64,000 bases of DNA from Paenibacillus silviterrae (GCF_030167925.1 NZ_JASKUT010000002.1:496001-560000); one strand, 5' to 3'; positions 8,990 through 18,036 are shown, counted from the first letter of the stretch. Program-made: numbers and translations. The notes: generated from the letters alone by a model not told the origin.

Positions 8990-9889
8990 TTAAGACACAA
9001 AATGCTGAAGTGCCTGCACATAGGCTAGTCCGAGCTTGGAAAGAGAAAGGTCTTGATGCGAAATCCAGCCGACATTAATGGATTCTTCCAGATCTAAGGG
9101 CACAGGGACAATTTCGTTGCCGTTCAAATCTGCGCTTAATACGCCAGTCGAAATCGTATATCCGTTTAAACCGATCAACAGATTGAAGAGGGTGGCGCGA
9201 TCATTTACACGAATGCTCTTCGGCCGGGTCATGGTGCTCAGTATTTCTTCGGCGAAGTGAAAGGAGTTATATTCCCCTTGATCAAAGGACAAATAAGGGT
9301 ATGGCTGAAGCTGCTCGATCGTTACGATGGGCTGCTTGGCCAGCGGATTTTTGCTGCTGATAAAAATATGGGGCTTGGCTGTAAACAGACCGGTAAACTG
9401 TAACCGGGCTTCTTTTAGCAGCTTGTGGATGACCTTTCGGTTAAACTCATTCAAGTACAGAATGCCGATTTCGCTCCGCATGCTCTTGACATCCTCGATA
9501 ATCTCGTAGGTCTTGGTTTCGCGTAAGGCAAGCTCATATTCCTCCTGCCCATACTGTTGCACCAGCCGGACGAAAGCGTTCACGGCGAAGGCATAGTGCT
9601 GCGTCGAAACGGAAAAATGCTGCCTGGAAGGCTGAGTGCCCAGATAGCGTGCTTCAAGCAATTCCGCTTGCTCTATCACCTGGCGGGCATAGCTCAGGAA
9701 TTCAACCCCCTCCTGAGAAAGCCGAATTCCCTTGTTCGATCTTTCAAAAATAACGATTTGAAGTTCTTCCTCCAGATCTCGAATCGCATTGGAGAGACTG
9801 GGCTGAGCAATAAATAACCGTTTGGCTGCCTCATTGATCGAGCCTTGCTTGGCCACCTCGATCACGTACCGCAATTGCTGAAGTGTCAA
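8990..9889 (-). CDS. LysR-family regulator, probably of methionine synthesis (MtaR/MetR-like)
   Basis: A 299-residue protein with an N-terminal winged helix-turn-helix (TLQQLRYVIEVAKQGSINEAAKRL, QPSLSNAIRDLEEEL) and a two-lobed effector domain from about residue 90. The start is the TTG at 9889, placed after AAGGAGAG and giving the standard LysR N-terminus; an ATG at 9925 would add 12 atypical residues. It is directly upstream of metE in the same direction with a MET-box-like palindrome in between, so I infer it controls metE and perhaps other methionine genes. The coinducer is unknown; homocysteine is typical of MetR proteins. Confidence 0.85.
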   Translation of the reverse strand: MTLQQLRYVIEVAKQGSINEAAKRLFIAQPSLSNAIRDLEEELQIVIFERSNKGIRLSQEGVEFLSYARQVIEQAELLEARYLGTQPSRQHFSVSTQHYAFAVNAFVRLVQQYGQEEYELALRETKTYEIIEDVKSMRSEIGILYLNEFNRKVIHKLLKEARLQFTGLFTAKPHIFISSKNPLAKQPIVTIEQLQPYPYLSFDQGEYNSFHFAEEILSTMTRPKSIRVNDRATLFNLLIGLNGYTISTGVLSADLNGNEIVPVPLDLEESINVGWISHQDLSLSKLGLAYVQALQHFVS

Positions 9890-10021
9890 AATGCTTTCTC
9901 TCCTTCCGGCTTCCTGATCTCTCATCTACTATCGATCATTATAAACAAAACGCAATCGAGAAGAAATCCGGCGAAGTTGATGGAGCTATAATAAAATGAT
10001 CTTGATAAGGTAAAGGGGTTT

Positions 10022-10132
10022 ATGATGGGCAAGCTGATCGTGCAGCAGATGATGACATTGGACGAATATGCCGCAGGACCTCGAGGAGAGATTGACTGGC
10101 ATCGGCCGGATGAGCTGGGGACGCAGCCCTAG
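10022..10132 (+). pseudogene. Remnant of a RibD-C/dihydrofolate-reductase-like gene
   Basis: A 36-codon frame with a good ribosome site (AAAGGGG). Its peptide, with motifs KLIVQQMMTLDEYAAGP and GEIDW, matches the first 30 or so residues of the RibD C-terminal/dihydrofolate-reductase-like family. Full members are about 180-200 residues, so about 80% of the gene is missing. A hairpin terminator follows 15 bases after the stop. Confidence 0.6.
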
Positions 10133-10146
10133 CCCCGGGTTGAGTA

Positions 10147-10184
10147 AAGAAGCCCTTACTGCCTCGTAGGTAGAAGGGCTTCTT
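10147..10184. terminator. Bidirectional hairpin terminator
   Basis: Arms AAGAAGCCCTT (10147-10157) and AAGGGCTTCTT (10174-10184) pair perfectly over 11 bp. It can end the reductase remnant on the plus strand and the unknown membrane protein gene on the minus strand. Confidence 0.65.
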
Positions 10185-10193
10185 CCGGATGCT

Positions 10194-10874
10194 TTATACT
10201 GCGGTAGTGACGGCTTCTTGGGCCGCCGGTTTAGCGGCCGCTCCGCTCTCAAAGGCAAGAATCCAGCCGTACCATGCGTAGATCAGAAAAGATAACGGGA
10301 AGACGAATTTCATCATGGACTCGGTAGGTACAATCAGCAGGGCGAAGAGCAGTAAATGAACGATCGCAGGCCATTTGGAGAGAATGCGGGCCCGAAGCAT
10401 GGCAATTCCCATAAGCGGGAGTGCTATAAGCATGACGGGGAACAGCAATTTCATCATGTAGTAGCCCGGCCAGCCTTCGCTCATTTGGATTTTCATCACG
10501 AGGTCGGAGGTTGCCTTTAACTGTTCCTCGGTCGTGATGTTGTCGAACAGTACAGGGTATTGGTAGATTTGCAGTACCGCATGGGTTGTATCGAACATAA
10601 ATACGATAAATATCATAACAAAACTAAGCCAGCCCCACCATCTCAGTCCCTTCGACTGGCGCAAGTAGAGTCCGGGCAGTCCCATCAACAGCATGGTGAC
10701 GGCAATGAACAGCGCCACATGGGTCCACACCGCCGTTGGGACGAAATACGACAATTCCGCCACACTGGCGGGCACATCCTCGAGATGAATAAATTGGACC
10801 ACGGTAATGATCAAGCCGGAAAGCAGCAGCATCCAGCCGCTAAAACGAAAATAAGCGTTAGGTACTGAGATCAA
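10194..10874 (-). CDS. Unknown integral membrane protein
   Basis: I do not recognise this 226-residue protein. It has about six hydrophobic segments (near 8-30, 45-68, 75-98, 138-162, 172-190 and 193-210), one short hydrophilic extracytoplasmic loop, and an alanine-rich C-terminal tail. The start is a TTG at 10874 after AAAGGAGTG; another in-frame TTG at 10913 has no ribosome site. It is divergent from a ComP-like histidine kinase gene, with about 200 bp between their starts. The pair could be functionally linked, but nothing in the sequence shows it. Confidence 0.7.
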   Translation of the reverse strand: MISVPNAYFRFSGWMLLLSGLIITVVQFIHLEDVPASVAELSYFVPTAVWTHVALFIAVTMLLMGLPGLYLRQSKGLRWWGWLSFVMIFIVFMFDTTHAVLQIYQYPVLFDNITTEEQLKATSDLVMKIQMSEGWPGYYMMKLLFPVMLIALPLMGIAMLRARILSKWPAIVHLLLFALLIVPTESMMKFVFPLSFLIYAWYGWILAFESGAAAKPAAQEAVTTAV

Positions 10875-11073
10875 GGGCTCCACACTCCTTTTGACGATAT
10901 GCGATATTCTCAACGGACGTTATTGTAGCTTCCCGTCCGTCCCGGATACAAGGGCAGGATTCCCGACCAGGCCGGGAACTTCTTCAGGCGCCAACATTCC
11001 TGAACCATCGGGATCGGGAGCATGCTATACTTGTAGAAATAGTCCTCGAGCCTGGGGGGAAAAGGAATTGGCA

Positions 11074-13155
11074 GTGCGCATTTTGATTCATATCCTATGG
11101 TGGATTGCGGCGGGGATGTCCATCATGGTTTCGTTCTACAGCCATATCCGCGGTGTAAGTGTATATTCCGAGCCATGTGAAGGTAACGTATGCAGCAGCT
11201 TTCTTCAGTTAAACGCGATTCAGCTGGAACAGCTTGCGTCTCTCGGTTTGCCGGCAGGACTGTACGGCGGTTTCATCGTCGTTCTTTTGGCCATCCAGAA
11301 CCTATCCTCATGGATGGTCGGTTTTCTCGTTTATCGATACGGCTGGCGGGATTATTACTCGGTGATTGCGTCCATGCTGCTCGTTGTAACAGGCACGATC
11401 TTCAGCACGGATGATTCCTTATTTGCAGATGCCCCGGTCCTCATGAACATGTTTCTGCTTTTGAACGGCTTCGGCTCGATGTATTTGTTCTTTCTGTTCT
11501 TGTTTCCGAACGGGCGCTTCTTCCCTCGGTGGACGGTGGTCCCTGCGGTGGTTTGGCTCATCGTGATGGCGATCACCTTATGGTTTCCCTCGTTGACGCT
11601 GTTGAATACCGTGAGCTGGGGGCCGTTGATGAAAAATGCATATATGCTGGTTATGCACGGTTTGGTTTTTGTGGCGCAGGGCTACCGTTACCGGCACGGG
11701 GCGACGACAGAGCAGCGCCGTCAAATCGTCTGGTTCTTCCTCGGCTTCGGAGGTTATTCGATAGCCGGCATATTCGGTATGCTGGAGATCTTCGTCAGCC
11801 ATGGCCTGCTTAGTATGACTACGATAACCTTACTATACATAGGTCTTCTCGTACTGCCCTTTTCTATCGGGATTACGGTGCTCGAAACGCGTCTTAGACC
11901 TCTCTCCGTTGCTTTCAACCGGACGCTTGTCTATATCGTACTCAGCAGCTTGAGTCTGCTGGTATACGTTATGCTGGTCGGCGCCTTAGGCGTATTGCTG
12001 CAGGGCAAGGTGCATATGATCGTAGCTTTGCTGGCTACCGGATTGGTCGCTGTGATGTTCCATCCCCTGCGGGAGCGGATACAAAAGGAAGTGAATCATC
12101 TTGTCTATGGGGAGAAAGACGACCCTTACCGCATTTTGTCGGATCTGACACAGCGGCTAGAGGGAGCCTTCACGCATAGCTCCTTGCTGCAAACGGTCGT
12201 GAACCAGACAGCACAGGCGTTGAGGCTCCCGTATGCAGCGATCGAGTTGCACACCGGCGAGGGGCCGGTTCTGCTCGCCGCGTACGGACATCCGTCAGGA
12301 AACGGCTGCACGATGATTCCGCTCGAGCTGCAAGGCGAGGCTGCAGGACAGCTGGTGCTTGGCGTAGAGCGGTTCGAGGAGACGCTGCCGCCGGGGAAGC
12401 GCCGTGTGCTGGGCGACCTGGTCGGCCAAGTGAGCATCGCTGTACAGGCGGTTCGCCTGACGCGGGAGCTGCACCGGTCGCGGGAGCGGCTCGTTACCGC
12501 CCGCGAGGAGGAGCGACGCCGCCTGCGACGGGATCTGCACGACGGGCTCGGTTCCGGTCTTGCCGGCGTACTGCTGCGGCTCGAGGAGGCGGTGCAGCAG
12601 CACGAGACGCAGCCCGAGCGGGCGAAGCAATCCGTCGAGGCGGCCCAACAGCAGCTGCGGGCTTCGATCGCCGACATTCGGCGGCTCGTGTACGCGCTGC
12701 GTCCTCCGGCCCTCGACGAGTTCGGCCTCGCTTTTGCACTGCAGGAGCTGGCGCAGCAGTATGAGAGCGGCAGCCTGCGGATCGTGCTCGATGGAGCGGA
12801 GCGTGAGCTCCTGCTCTCAGCCGCAGTTGAGGTGGCTGTCTATCGCATTGTGCAGGAGGCGTTAACTAACGTGGTTCGACATGCTGGAGCCACTGTCTGT
12901 ACGATCCGAATCGCAGCTGAGCCGCAGGCTTTGCGGCTGCAAATTCGCGATAACGGCCGAGGATGGAGTGGGCTGAAGGATCGGGCAGGCGTAGGTGTCC
13001 ATTCGATGAAGGAACGGGCGGAGGAGCTGGGGGGAAGCTGTACGATCCGATCGGAGGACGGGGAAGGAACGGAAATTGTCGTACTCCTCCCGCGGGAGGA
13101 GAGAAGGGAGGGAGGGGCTGTTTATGGAGAAGACACGCATCTTATTGGCGGATGA
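11074..13155 (+). CDS. Membrane sensor histidine kinase, HisKA_3 type (ComP-like architecture)
   Basis: A 693-residue kinase with about eight to ten hydrophobic segments in its first 330 residues, a GAF-like region (about 370-460), a HisKA_3 dimerisation domain with phosphorylated H489 in RRDLHDGLG, and a HATPase_c domain (N-box EALTNVVRHAG, G-box RDNGRGWSG). The start is the GTG at 11074 after AAAGGAA, which puts the first membrane helix at the N-terminus. The long multi-pass sensor resembles ComP of B. subtilis, but no comX/comQ-like gene is beside it, so the signal is unknown. The 3' end overlaps the response regulator by 32 bp, which implies coupled translation. Confidence 0.87.
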   Translation: MRILIHILWWIAAGMSIMVSFYSHIRGVSVYSEPCEGNVCSSFLQLNAIQLEQLASLGLPAGLYGGFIVVLLAIQNLSSWMVGFLVYRYGWRDYYSVIASMLLVVTGTIFSTDDSLFADAPVLMNMFLLLNGFGSMYLFFLFLFPNGRFFPRWTVVPAVVWLIVMAITLWFPSLTLLNTVSWGPLMKNAYMLVMHGLVFVAQGYRYRHGATTEQRRQIVWFFLGFGGYSIAGIFGMLEIFVSHGLLSMTTITLLYIGLLVLPFSIGITVLETRLRPLSVAFNRTLVYIVLSSLSLLVYVMLVGALGVLLQGKVHMIVALLATGLVAVMFHPLRERIQKEVNHLVYGEKDDPYRILSDLTQRLEGAFTHSSLLQTVVNQTAQALRLPYAAIELHTGEGPVLLAAYGHPSGNGCTMIPLELQGEAAGQLVLGVERFEETLPPGKRRVLGDLVGQVSIAVQAVRLTRELHRSRERLVTAREEERRRLRRDLHDGLGSGLAGVLLRLEEAVQQHETQPERAKQSVEAAQQQLRASIADIRRLVYALRPPALDEFGLAFALQELAQQYESGSLRIVLDGAERELLLSAAVEVAVYRIVQEALTNVVRHAGATVCTIRIAAEPQALRLQIRDNGRGWSGLKDRAGVGVHSMKERAEELGGSCTIRSEDGEGTEIVVLLPREERREGGAVYGEDTHLIGG

Positions 13156-13789
13156 TCATCCGATGTTTCGGGAAGGGCTCGTCTCCTCGCTTAGCACGGT
13201 GGCGGAGTTCGAAATTGCGGGCGAAGCTTCCGACGGGGAAGAGGCGGTCCGCCTCGCCGAAGAGCAGCAGCCGGACATCGTGCTTATGGACATTAGCATG
13301 CCGGGGAAGAACGGCATCGAGGCGACGCGGGACATCATTCGCACCAGCCCGCATATCGGCATCCTGATTCTGACGATGTTCGATGATGATGCTTCGGTTT
13401 TTTCGGCGATGCGGGCGGGGGCCCGCGGCTACATGCTTAAAGGCGCCCGGAAGCAGGAGATCGTCCGCGCGATCTCGGTTGTCAGCAGCGGAGAAGCGAT
13501 CTTCAGCTCCTCCATCGCGCGAAAGATGATGTTTTACTTTGACAGCATAATGGGTAAAACCGCCGCCGCGCATCCGCTGCTTCCGATGCTGACAGAGAGG
13601 GAGCGCGAGGTTCTGGAGTGGCTCGCCCGCGGCTCGGACAATGCGGAGATCGCGAGGAAGCTGAGCTTGACACTGAAGACCGTGCGCAATCATGTGTCGA
13701 ACATCCTGAATAAGCTTCAGGTCGCCGATCGCGCACAAGCGATTTTGTTGGCGAGAGAGGCCGGGCTGGGCGGGGAGCTTAAAGGGTAG
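13124..13789 (+). CDS. NarL/FixJ-family response regulator
   Basis: A 221-residue protein with a receiver domain (acidic pocket DDH near residue 10, phosphorylated D56 in VLMDISMPG, lysine in the GYMLKG loop) and a C-terminal LuxR-type helix-turn-helix (LTEREREVLEWLARG, IARKLSLTLKTVRNHVSNILNKL). The ATG at 13124 follows GGGAGGGAGGGG and starts inside the end of the kinase gene. It is the evident partner of that kinase. Target genes are not evident; the next gene downstream, after 234 bp, is a lipoprotein. Confidence 0.92.
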   Translation: MEKTRILLADDHPMFREGLVSSLSTVAEFEIAGEASDGEEAVRLAEEQQPDIVLMDISMPGKNGIEATRDIIRTSPHIGILILTMFDDDASVFSAMRAGARGYMLKGARKQEIVRAISVVSSGEAIFSSSIARKMMFYFDSIMGKTAAAHPLLPMLTEREREVLEWLARGSDNAEIARKLSLTLKTVRNHVSNILNKLQVADRAQAILLAREAGLGGELKG

Positions 13790-14023
13790 TGTTCGTGGCT
13801 CTGCTTGTTCATTGTTACAGCCCGCGAATGCCCCTTTTTGACTACGTATCTGCCTTGCCGCGCACCCGCCTGCTGACGATTTCGCTTATTTTCTATCCCT
13901 TTTAAAGGATTTGCAAAGCGAACAGCGTATAAGTATAAAGATAAGCTTTGGAAACCAAATGCGTCCAAGGACGTAAGAAGCCATATTGTTGCTTCAATCA
14001 TACATAGGGAGTGGAAATGGAAC

Positions 14024-15628
14024 ATGAGAAAAAAACGTTGGACCCCCGTGATGGGCGGTGCGCTGGCAGGAATGCTACTGATCGCAGGCTGTCAGCCGGT
14101 AGGCAAAATAGACGTAGCCCAGATCATTGCAAATAATGCTTCGGTCAAATCGATGGAGGGCAAGCAGTTGATTGCGCTGGAGATAACGCCGGATCCTTCA
14201 GACAGCATTCCAGCGGATCAGCAGCTGTTCATGGATTTATTCGGCACGATGAAGCTGAATATGACGGAGGTTAAGGCGAAATCACCTTTGGAAGTGTCCG
14301 TGAAGGGAAATTTTGAATATAAGAAGGGCAGCATTCCGTTTCAATTGACGATGAAAAGCCAGCAGGAATTCCTTCTCTGGTTTGAAGGCGCCAAGAAGCC
14401 GATCTTGATCAAGAACAACATGGACGCCATGAAAGAATCGGGAGAGAAGCTTCAGAAGGTGATGATCGAGCAAATGGAGCAGATGCAGCTAAGGGCTGTT
14501 GAATCCGCACCGAAATTGGTCGCCGCTCTTCTCGGCGCAGCTCCGAATCCGAAGACGATTTCCGTTCAGGAAGCGGCCCAGACGATTCAGGGAGAAAGCT
14601 TGATGCTGAACAATATTCACGCTGAAATTTATGGTCATGAGCTGATTGATTTGTTCAAAGGCTTCGTAACGAATCTGCTGTCCGACGAGAAGGCTCTGAA
14701 AGAAATCATCGGCGTCTTTTATGACATCTATGCCCCGATGATCGAGGAAATAGCCAAGCAAGCGGAGGAGGAAGAGCTCACAGGCGATGGCAGCTCGCAG
14801 GTTGAAATGATGCTGCCGTTTCTGAAAAACAAAACGCTTGCAGTAGAGTTTGTCTACACAATGATCAGCGAGCAGCTCAAAAAGGTAATGAAGGATTTCG
14901 ATGCTTCGTTCGAGCAATTCCGCGAATCCGAAAGCGGCAAGAAGCTGAGTGAAGCACTGAATGATAAACAGGTGCTGAAGGTTGATCTCTACGCGGACGG
15001 TAAACAGCAGATCCGTAAATCGAATACGGAGCTGCTGCTGACGATGCCGGAGGAAGATAAAAGCGGAGTGAAGCAGATCAAGGTAACCATGGCGGAGGAG
15101 CGCTGGAATATCAATCAACCGGTGACACTTCATACGATAGATACGAAGGACGGCGTTGTGGATATCAGCCAGTCGATGGGTGACGTGAACGCAAGCAAGC
15201 TTCTGGCGTCCCTCGATCCGAAGTCTACCGTTTACCAGCTGCTGAAAAACGATCTGAAAATCACGAAAAAGGAAATCAACATGCTGATGGACGACTCATC
15301 TTTCAGTGCCGCTTCCACGAAGCCTTACAACGATCAAGGCACAGTGATGGTGCCGCTCCGCTTTGTCAGCGAACAGCTGGACGCTGATGTCAGCTGGAAT
15401 GACGCGGCCAAGCAAGTGACGATTACGGACCCGCTTACCGGGAAGGTGATTGTGCTCACGATTGACAGTACCGAGGCTACTGTGAACGGCTCGTCCCGTA
15501 CTTTGGAGAAAGCGGCGATCTTGGTGGAAGGTTCGACATTCGTTCCCGTACGCTTCGTTTCCGAGAACCTTGATGCGAAGGTAGAATGGGATCAAAACAT
15601 GAATATGGTAAAAATCACTCGAGATTAA
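14024..15628 (+). CDS. Lipoprotein with copper-amine-oxidase-N (stalk) domain
   Basis: A 534-residue surface protein. The N-terminus is a lipoprotein signal peptide with lipobox LIAGC, so the mature protein is anchored at Cys23. Residues 25-410 are a long, mostly helical region without a domain I recognise; it is rich in glutamine, lysine and glutamate. Residues about 425-534 are a copper-amine-oxidase N-terminal-like domain with two VPLRFVSE/VPVRFVSE repeats. Bacillales use this domain as a wall-associated stalk, without oxidase activity. No enzyme motif is visible. It is monocistronic and ends at a strong terminator. Confidence 0.8.
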   Translation: MRKKRWTPVMGGALAGMLLIAGCQPVGKIDVAQIIANNASVKSMEGKQLIALEITPDPSDSIPADQQLFMDLFGTMKLNMTEVKAKSPLEVSVKGNFEYKKGSIPFQLTMKSQQEFLLWFEGAKKPILIKNNMDAMKESGEKLQKVMIEQMEQMQLRAVESAPKLVAALLGAAPNPKTISVQEAAQTIQGESLMLNNIHAEIYGHELIDLFKGFVTNLLSDEKALKEIIGVFYDIYAPMIEEIAKQAEEEELTGDGSSQVEMMLPFLKNKTLAVEFVYTMISEQLKKVMKDFDASFEQFRESESGKKLSEALNDKQVLKVDLYADGKQQIRKSNTELLLTMPEEDKSGVKQIKVTMAEERWNINQPVTLHTIDTKDGVVDISQSMGDVNASKLLASLDPKSTVYQLLKNDLKITKKEINMLMDDSSFSAASTKPYNDQGTVMVPLRFVSEQLDADVSWNDAAKQVTITDPLTGKVIVLTIDSTEATVNGSSRTLEKAAILVEGSTFVPVRFVSENLDAKVEWDQNMNMVKITRD

Positions 15629-15652
15629 GCACTTATTCCGTCATCATAGTAA

Positions 15653-15698
15653 CGGGCTCCGCGATTCTATACAAATCGCTGGAGCCCGATTTTTTTAC
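15653..15698. terminator. Bidirectional Rho-independent terminator
   Basis: CGGGCTCC-GCGATT pairs with AATCGC-TGGAGCCCG, a long stem with a single bulged T, followed by a run of seven T. It ends the lipoprotein gene on the plus strand and probably the convergent ROK gene. Confidence 0.8.
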
Positions 15699-16894
15699 TG
15701 GAACAAGGAAATATGAGCTTTTTGATCGAAGGCGAAATTGGCCGCTCCGAGCGGTCCGCCGATATCATGCAGCGCATTAACTTTCACGGCCGTAACGGCT
15801 CCAAGCGAGCTGCTGGCACGCTGGCGCATGACGGATGCCGCTGTGTCCACGAACAGCTTGCTTGCATGGGGCATACGGCCGCCCAAAATAATAGCCTCCG
15901 GATTGAAAAGGTTGACAAGATTCGCCATGGCGATACCAAGATATGAAGCTGCTTGCTTGATGATTGCTCCGGAGAGCTCGTCTCCTTGATCGGCCGCTGT
16001 GCCGATATTTTCGGCCCTCATCATCTGCAAGTCAAAGTCTTCTTTATTTTGTAAAACGCTTGCTTCGCCTTGCCGGATACGTTTGCGGAATTGCTGCTCG
16101 ATGGTCGGCGCGCTGGACAGCACTTGCAGGCATCCGTGATTGCCGCAGTGACACAGGGGGCCATCCGGCAAGATCGTCGTGTGACCAAGCTCGCCGGCAC
16201 CTCCGGTGGAACCGGACATGAGCTGACGGTCAATGTAAATCCCGGCTGCAATCCCGGAACCTACTCCCAAATAAATTTGATGATGGTAGTCTTGTCCTGA
16301 GCCGTAACGGCATTCCGCTAACCCGCGGGCGCGGTGACGATTTATCGTCACGGAGGTCCAGCCGAGCTCCTTCCGGACGATGCCGCCGACATCGATATGA
16401 TACCAGCCGAGCTCCGGCGCACTCCGAATGGTTTGGTAATCGGAATCGACTAATCCGGGTACACCAAGACCAAGAATCGGGATAGGGGGCTGCTCCAGAC
16501 TGCCGATAAACGGTTTCAATTGAATGAGAAGGGAGTGAAGCACATCCTCGGCTGACGGTAAAGCGGCGGGAATGGAAGCCGTCTTGATGATATTTCCGCT
16601 TAAGTCGAATGCGCATAGCGTCCATCGCGAGTTGTCATAGTCCGCTCCGATGATCGTACCAGCATAGGGCACCAGCTCCAAATACGTGGCGGGTCTGCCT
16701 TTGGTTGTCATACGGTCGGTGGTTTCCCGGACCAGCTTGCTCTCGATCAGCTCTGCAATCGAGACAGACACAGTCGCTCGGCTAAGGCCGGTCAGTCTGG
16801 TCAGATCGATTCTTGACACATTGCCGTGCTTCCGCAAGGTTTGCAGGATGCTTAGCTTGCTTCCTTTTTTATCGCTGATTTCATTGCCTGCCAT
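15695..16894 (-). CDS. ROK-family transcriptional repressor (XylR/NagC type)
   Basis: A 399-residue protein with an N-terminal winged helix-turn-helix (NVSRIDLTRLTGLSRATVSVSI) fused to a ROK sugar-binding/kinase-fold domain. The ROK zinc motif CHCGNHGC and the GGAGELGH signature are present. Such proteins repress sugar catabolic operons and release DNA on binding the sugar or its phosphate. It is transcribed divergently from the AraC/dgoD pair, with 196 bp between the starts, so I infer control of hexose or galactonate use; the ligand is unknown. The gene is complete, with an AGAGG-type ribosome site. Confidence 0.87.
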   Translation of the reverse strand: MAGNEISDKKGSKLSILQTLRKHGNVSRIDLTRLTGLSRATVSVSIAELIESKLVRETTDRMTTKGRPATYLELVPYAGTIIGADYDNSRWTLCAFDLSGNIIKTASIPAALPSAEDVLHSLLIQLKPFIGSLEQPPIPILGLGVPGLVDSDYQTIRSAPELGWYHIDVGGIVRKELGWTSVTINRHRARGLAECRYGSGQDYHHQIYLGVGSGIAAGIYIDRQLMSGSTGGAGELGHTTILPDGPLCHCGNHGCLQVLSSAPTIEQQFRKRIRQGEASVLQNKEDFDLQMMRAENIGTAADQGDELSGAIIKQAASYLGIAMANLVNLFNPEAIILGGRMPHASKLFVDTAASVMRQRASSSLGAVTAVKVNALHDIGGPLGAANFAFDQKAHISLFQ

Positions 16895-17011
16895 ACAGAT
16901 CGTTACCTCTTTCTATCTTCAAACAATCCATGTAAAATTTCTATGAGCATATAACAATCCTTCACTTTCGTCAAGATTGAGATGATAACATAGATGGTTC
17001 TGATGTAATCG

Positions 17012-17033
17012 GGTAAATATTGGTTGCAAATCG
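17012..17033 (+). promoter_or_regulatory. Leader element shared with the glyoxalase gene
   Basis: The first 20 bases match 18 of 20 positions of a stretch at 19270-19289, just before the glyoxalase-like gene (common pattern GGTAAATAYTGGTTGCMAAT). Here it lies 58 bp before the AraC-type regulator. Its role is unknown. Confidence 0.35.
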
Positions 17034-17043
17034 GTTCTATAAG

Positions 17044-17053
17044 TTCGTATCTT
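17044..17053 (+). promoter_or_regulatory. Candidate operator, copy 1 (upstream of the AraC gene)
   Basis: TTCGTATCTT is 37 bp before the AraC-type gene. The same 10-mer is found inverted at 17976-17985 in the dgoD promoter. Flanks are similar as well (ATAA before, WACA after), giving about 17 related bases. Confidence 0.5.
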
Positions 17054-17090
17054 AACAATAATGAAAATAATATAAAGGAGGAGGGCTAGG

Positions 17091-17963
17091 ATGAATCCTC
17101 TTCATCAGCGGATACCAACCCATCAAGGCTTTCAAATGGCTATGGTTTTTAAGGATACGAAGCTGCCCCACAATGAGCTCCCCGACCATATCCATGATTG
17201 GTTCGAGCTTGTGTATGTGTATTCCGGCTCGGGCGTATTTTTTATTGATCAATATTTTTACGACATGGAAGCGGGCGACTGTTTTCTGATTCCGGCGAAC
17301 ACCATTCATCGGGCACTGCCCAATGCCGATTGTCCAGTGACGTCAACGGCTTTGTTTTTTAACGCAGTCACCGTACCGCAGATGCATTCGGGGGAATCCT
17401 TTTCGCTAATGAAGTGTTTCGAGCAAGCGAAAAGGCATAAAAATTACAAGTTTCATTTGCCAAGCGATGAGAACCGCACGTTGGAAACGCAGCTTGATGG
17501 GATCAACAAGGAGCAGCAGCAGTGCTCTCCGGGCTACCGCCACGCAATTCTTCTCCACCTTTCCCAAATATTATTGCTGATGACCAGGGCAAGCTCGAGT
17601 GAAAGGGAAGACACTTCTTTCTCTTTAGGTCCCGAGTGGATGAAGGAGGTGCTGGCTCATATTGACGACCATTTGGGTTATGATCTGAGCCTGTCCGCGC
17701 TAGCGGCGAACCATTGCGTATCTCCGGCGCATCTGTCCAGAACCTTTAAGAGGTGTACCGGACTTACGATCACGGAATACGTAAACACCAAACGAATATT
17801 GAAGGCGGTCGAATTGCTGCAGACCACCCGGCATAGCATTAGCGAGATCGCCCTTGCATGCGGTATCGATAGCTTGCCTCACTTCCACAGCACGTTCAAA
17901 AAAATGATCGGCCATACACCCGCCCATTTCAGGCGTCAAGTTGATGAGCAGATGAAAAAATAA
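17091..17963 (+). CDS. AraC-family regulator with N-terminal cupin domain
   Basis: A 290-residue protein. The N-terminal half is a cupin-type sugar-sensing domain (LPDHIHDWFELVYVYSGSGVFFIDQ, then an AGDCFLIPANTIH strand). The C-terminal 100 residues carry two AraC helix-turn-helices (LSLSALAANHCVSPAHLSRTFK and ISEIALACGIDSLPHFHSTFKK). It has a very strong ribosome site, AAAGGAGGAG. The galactonate dehydratase gene starts 73 bp downstream in the same direction, and the two promoters share an inverted 10-mer. I infer it regulates dgoD and itself. Confidence 0.9.
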   Translation: MNPLHQRIPTHQGFQMAMVFKDTKLPHNELPDHIHDWFELVYVYSGSGVFFIDQYFYDMEAGDCFLIPANTIHRALPNADCPVTSTALFFNAVTVPQMHSGESFSLMKCFEQAKRHKNYKFHLPSDENRTLETQLDGINKEQQQCSPGYRHAILLHLSQILLLMTRASSSEREDTSFSLGPEWMKEVLAHIDDHLGYDLSLSALAANHCVSPAHLSRTFKRCTGLTITEYVNTKRILKAVELLQTTRHSISEIALACGIDSLPHFHSTFKKMIGHTPAHFRRQVDEQMKK

Positions 17964-17975
17964 AAAAGATATGTA

Positions 17976-17999
17976 AAGATACGAATTATGTTGTATAAT
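17976..17999 (+). promoter_or_regulatory. dgoD promoter with candidate operator, copy 2
   Basis: The -10 box TATAAT (17994-17999) has no good -35 at the proper distance. The inverted 10-mer AAGATACGAA (17976-17985) occupies the -35 side. This arrangement suits activation by an AraC-type protein. Confidence 0.5.
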
Positions 18000-18036
18000 G
18001 AAAAACGTCATCATAAGCAAAGGAAGGGATTTTTAT

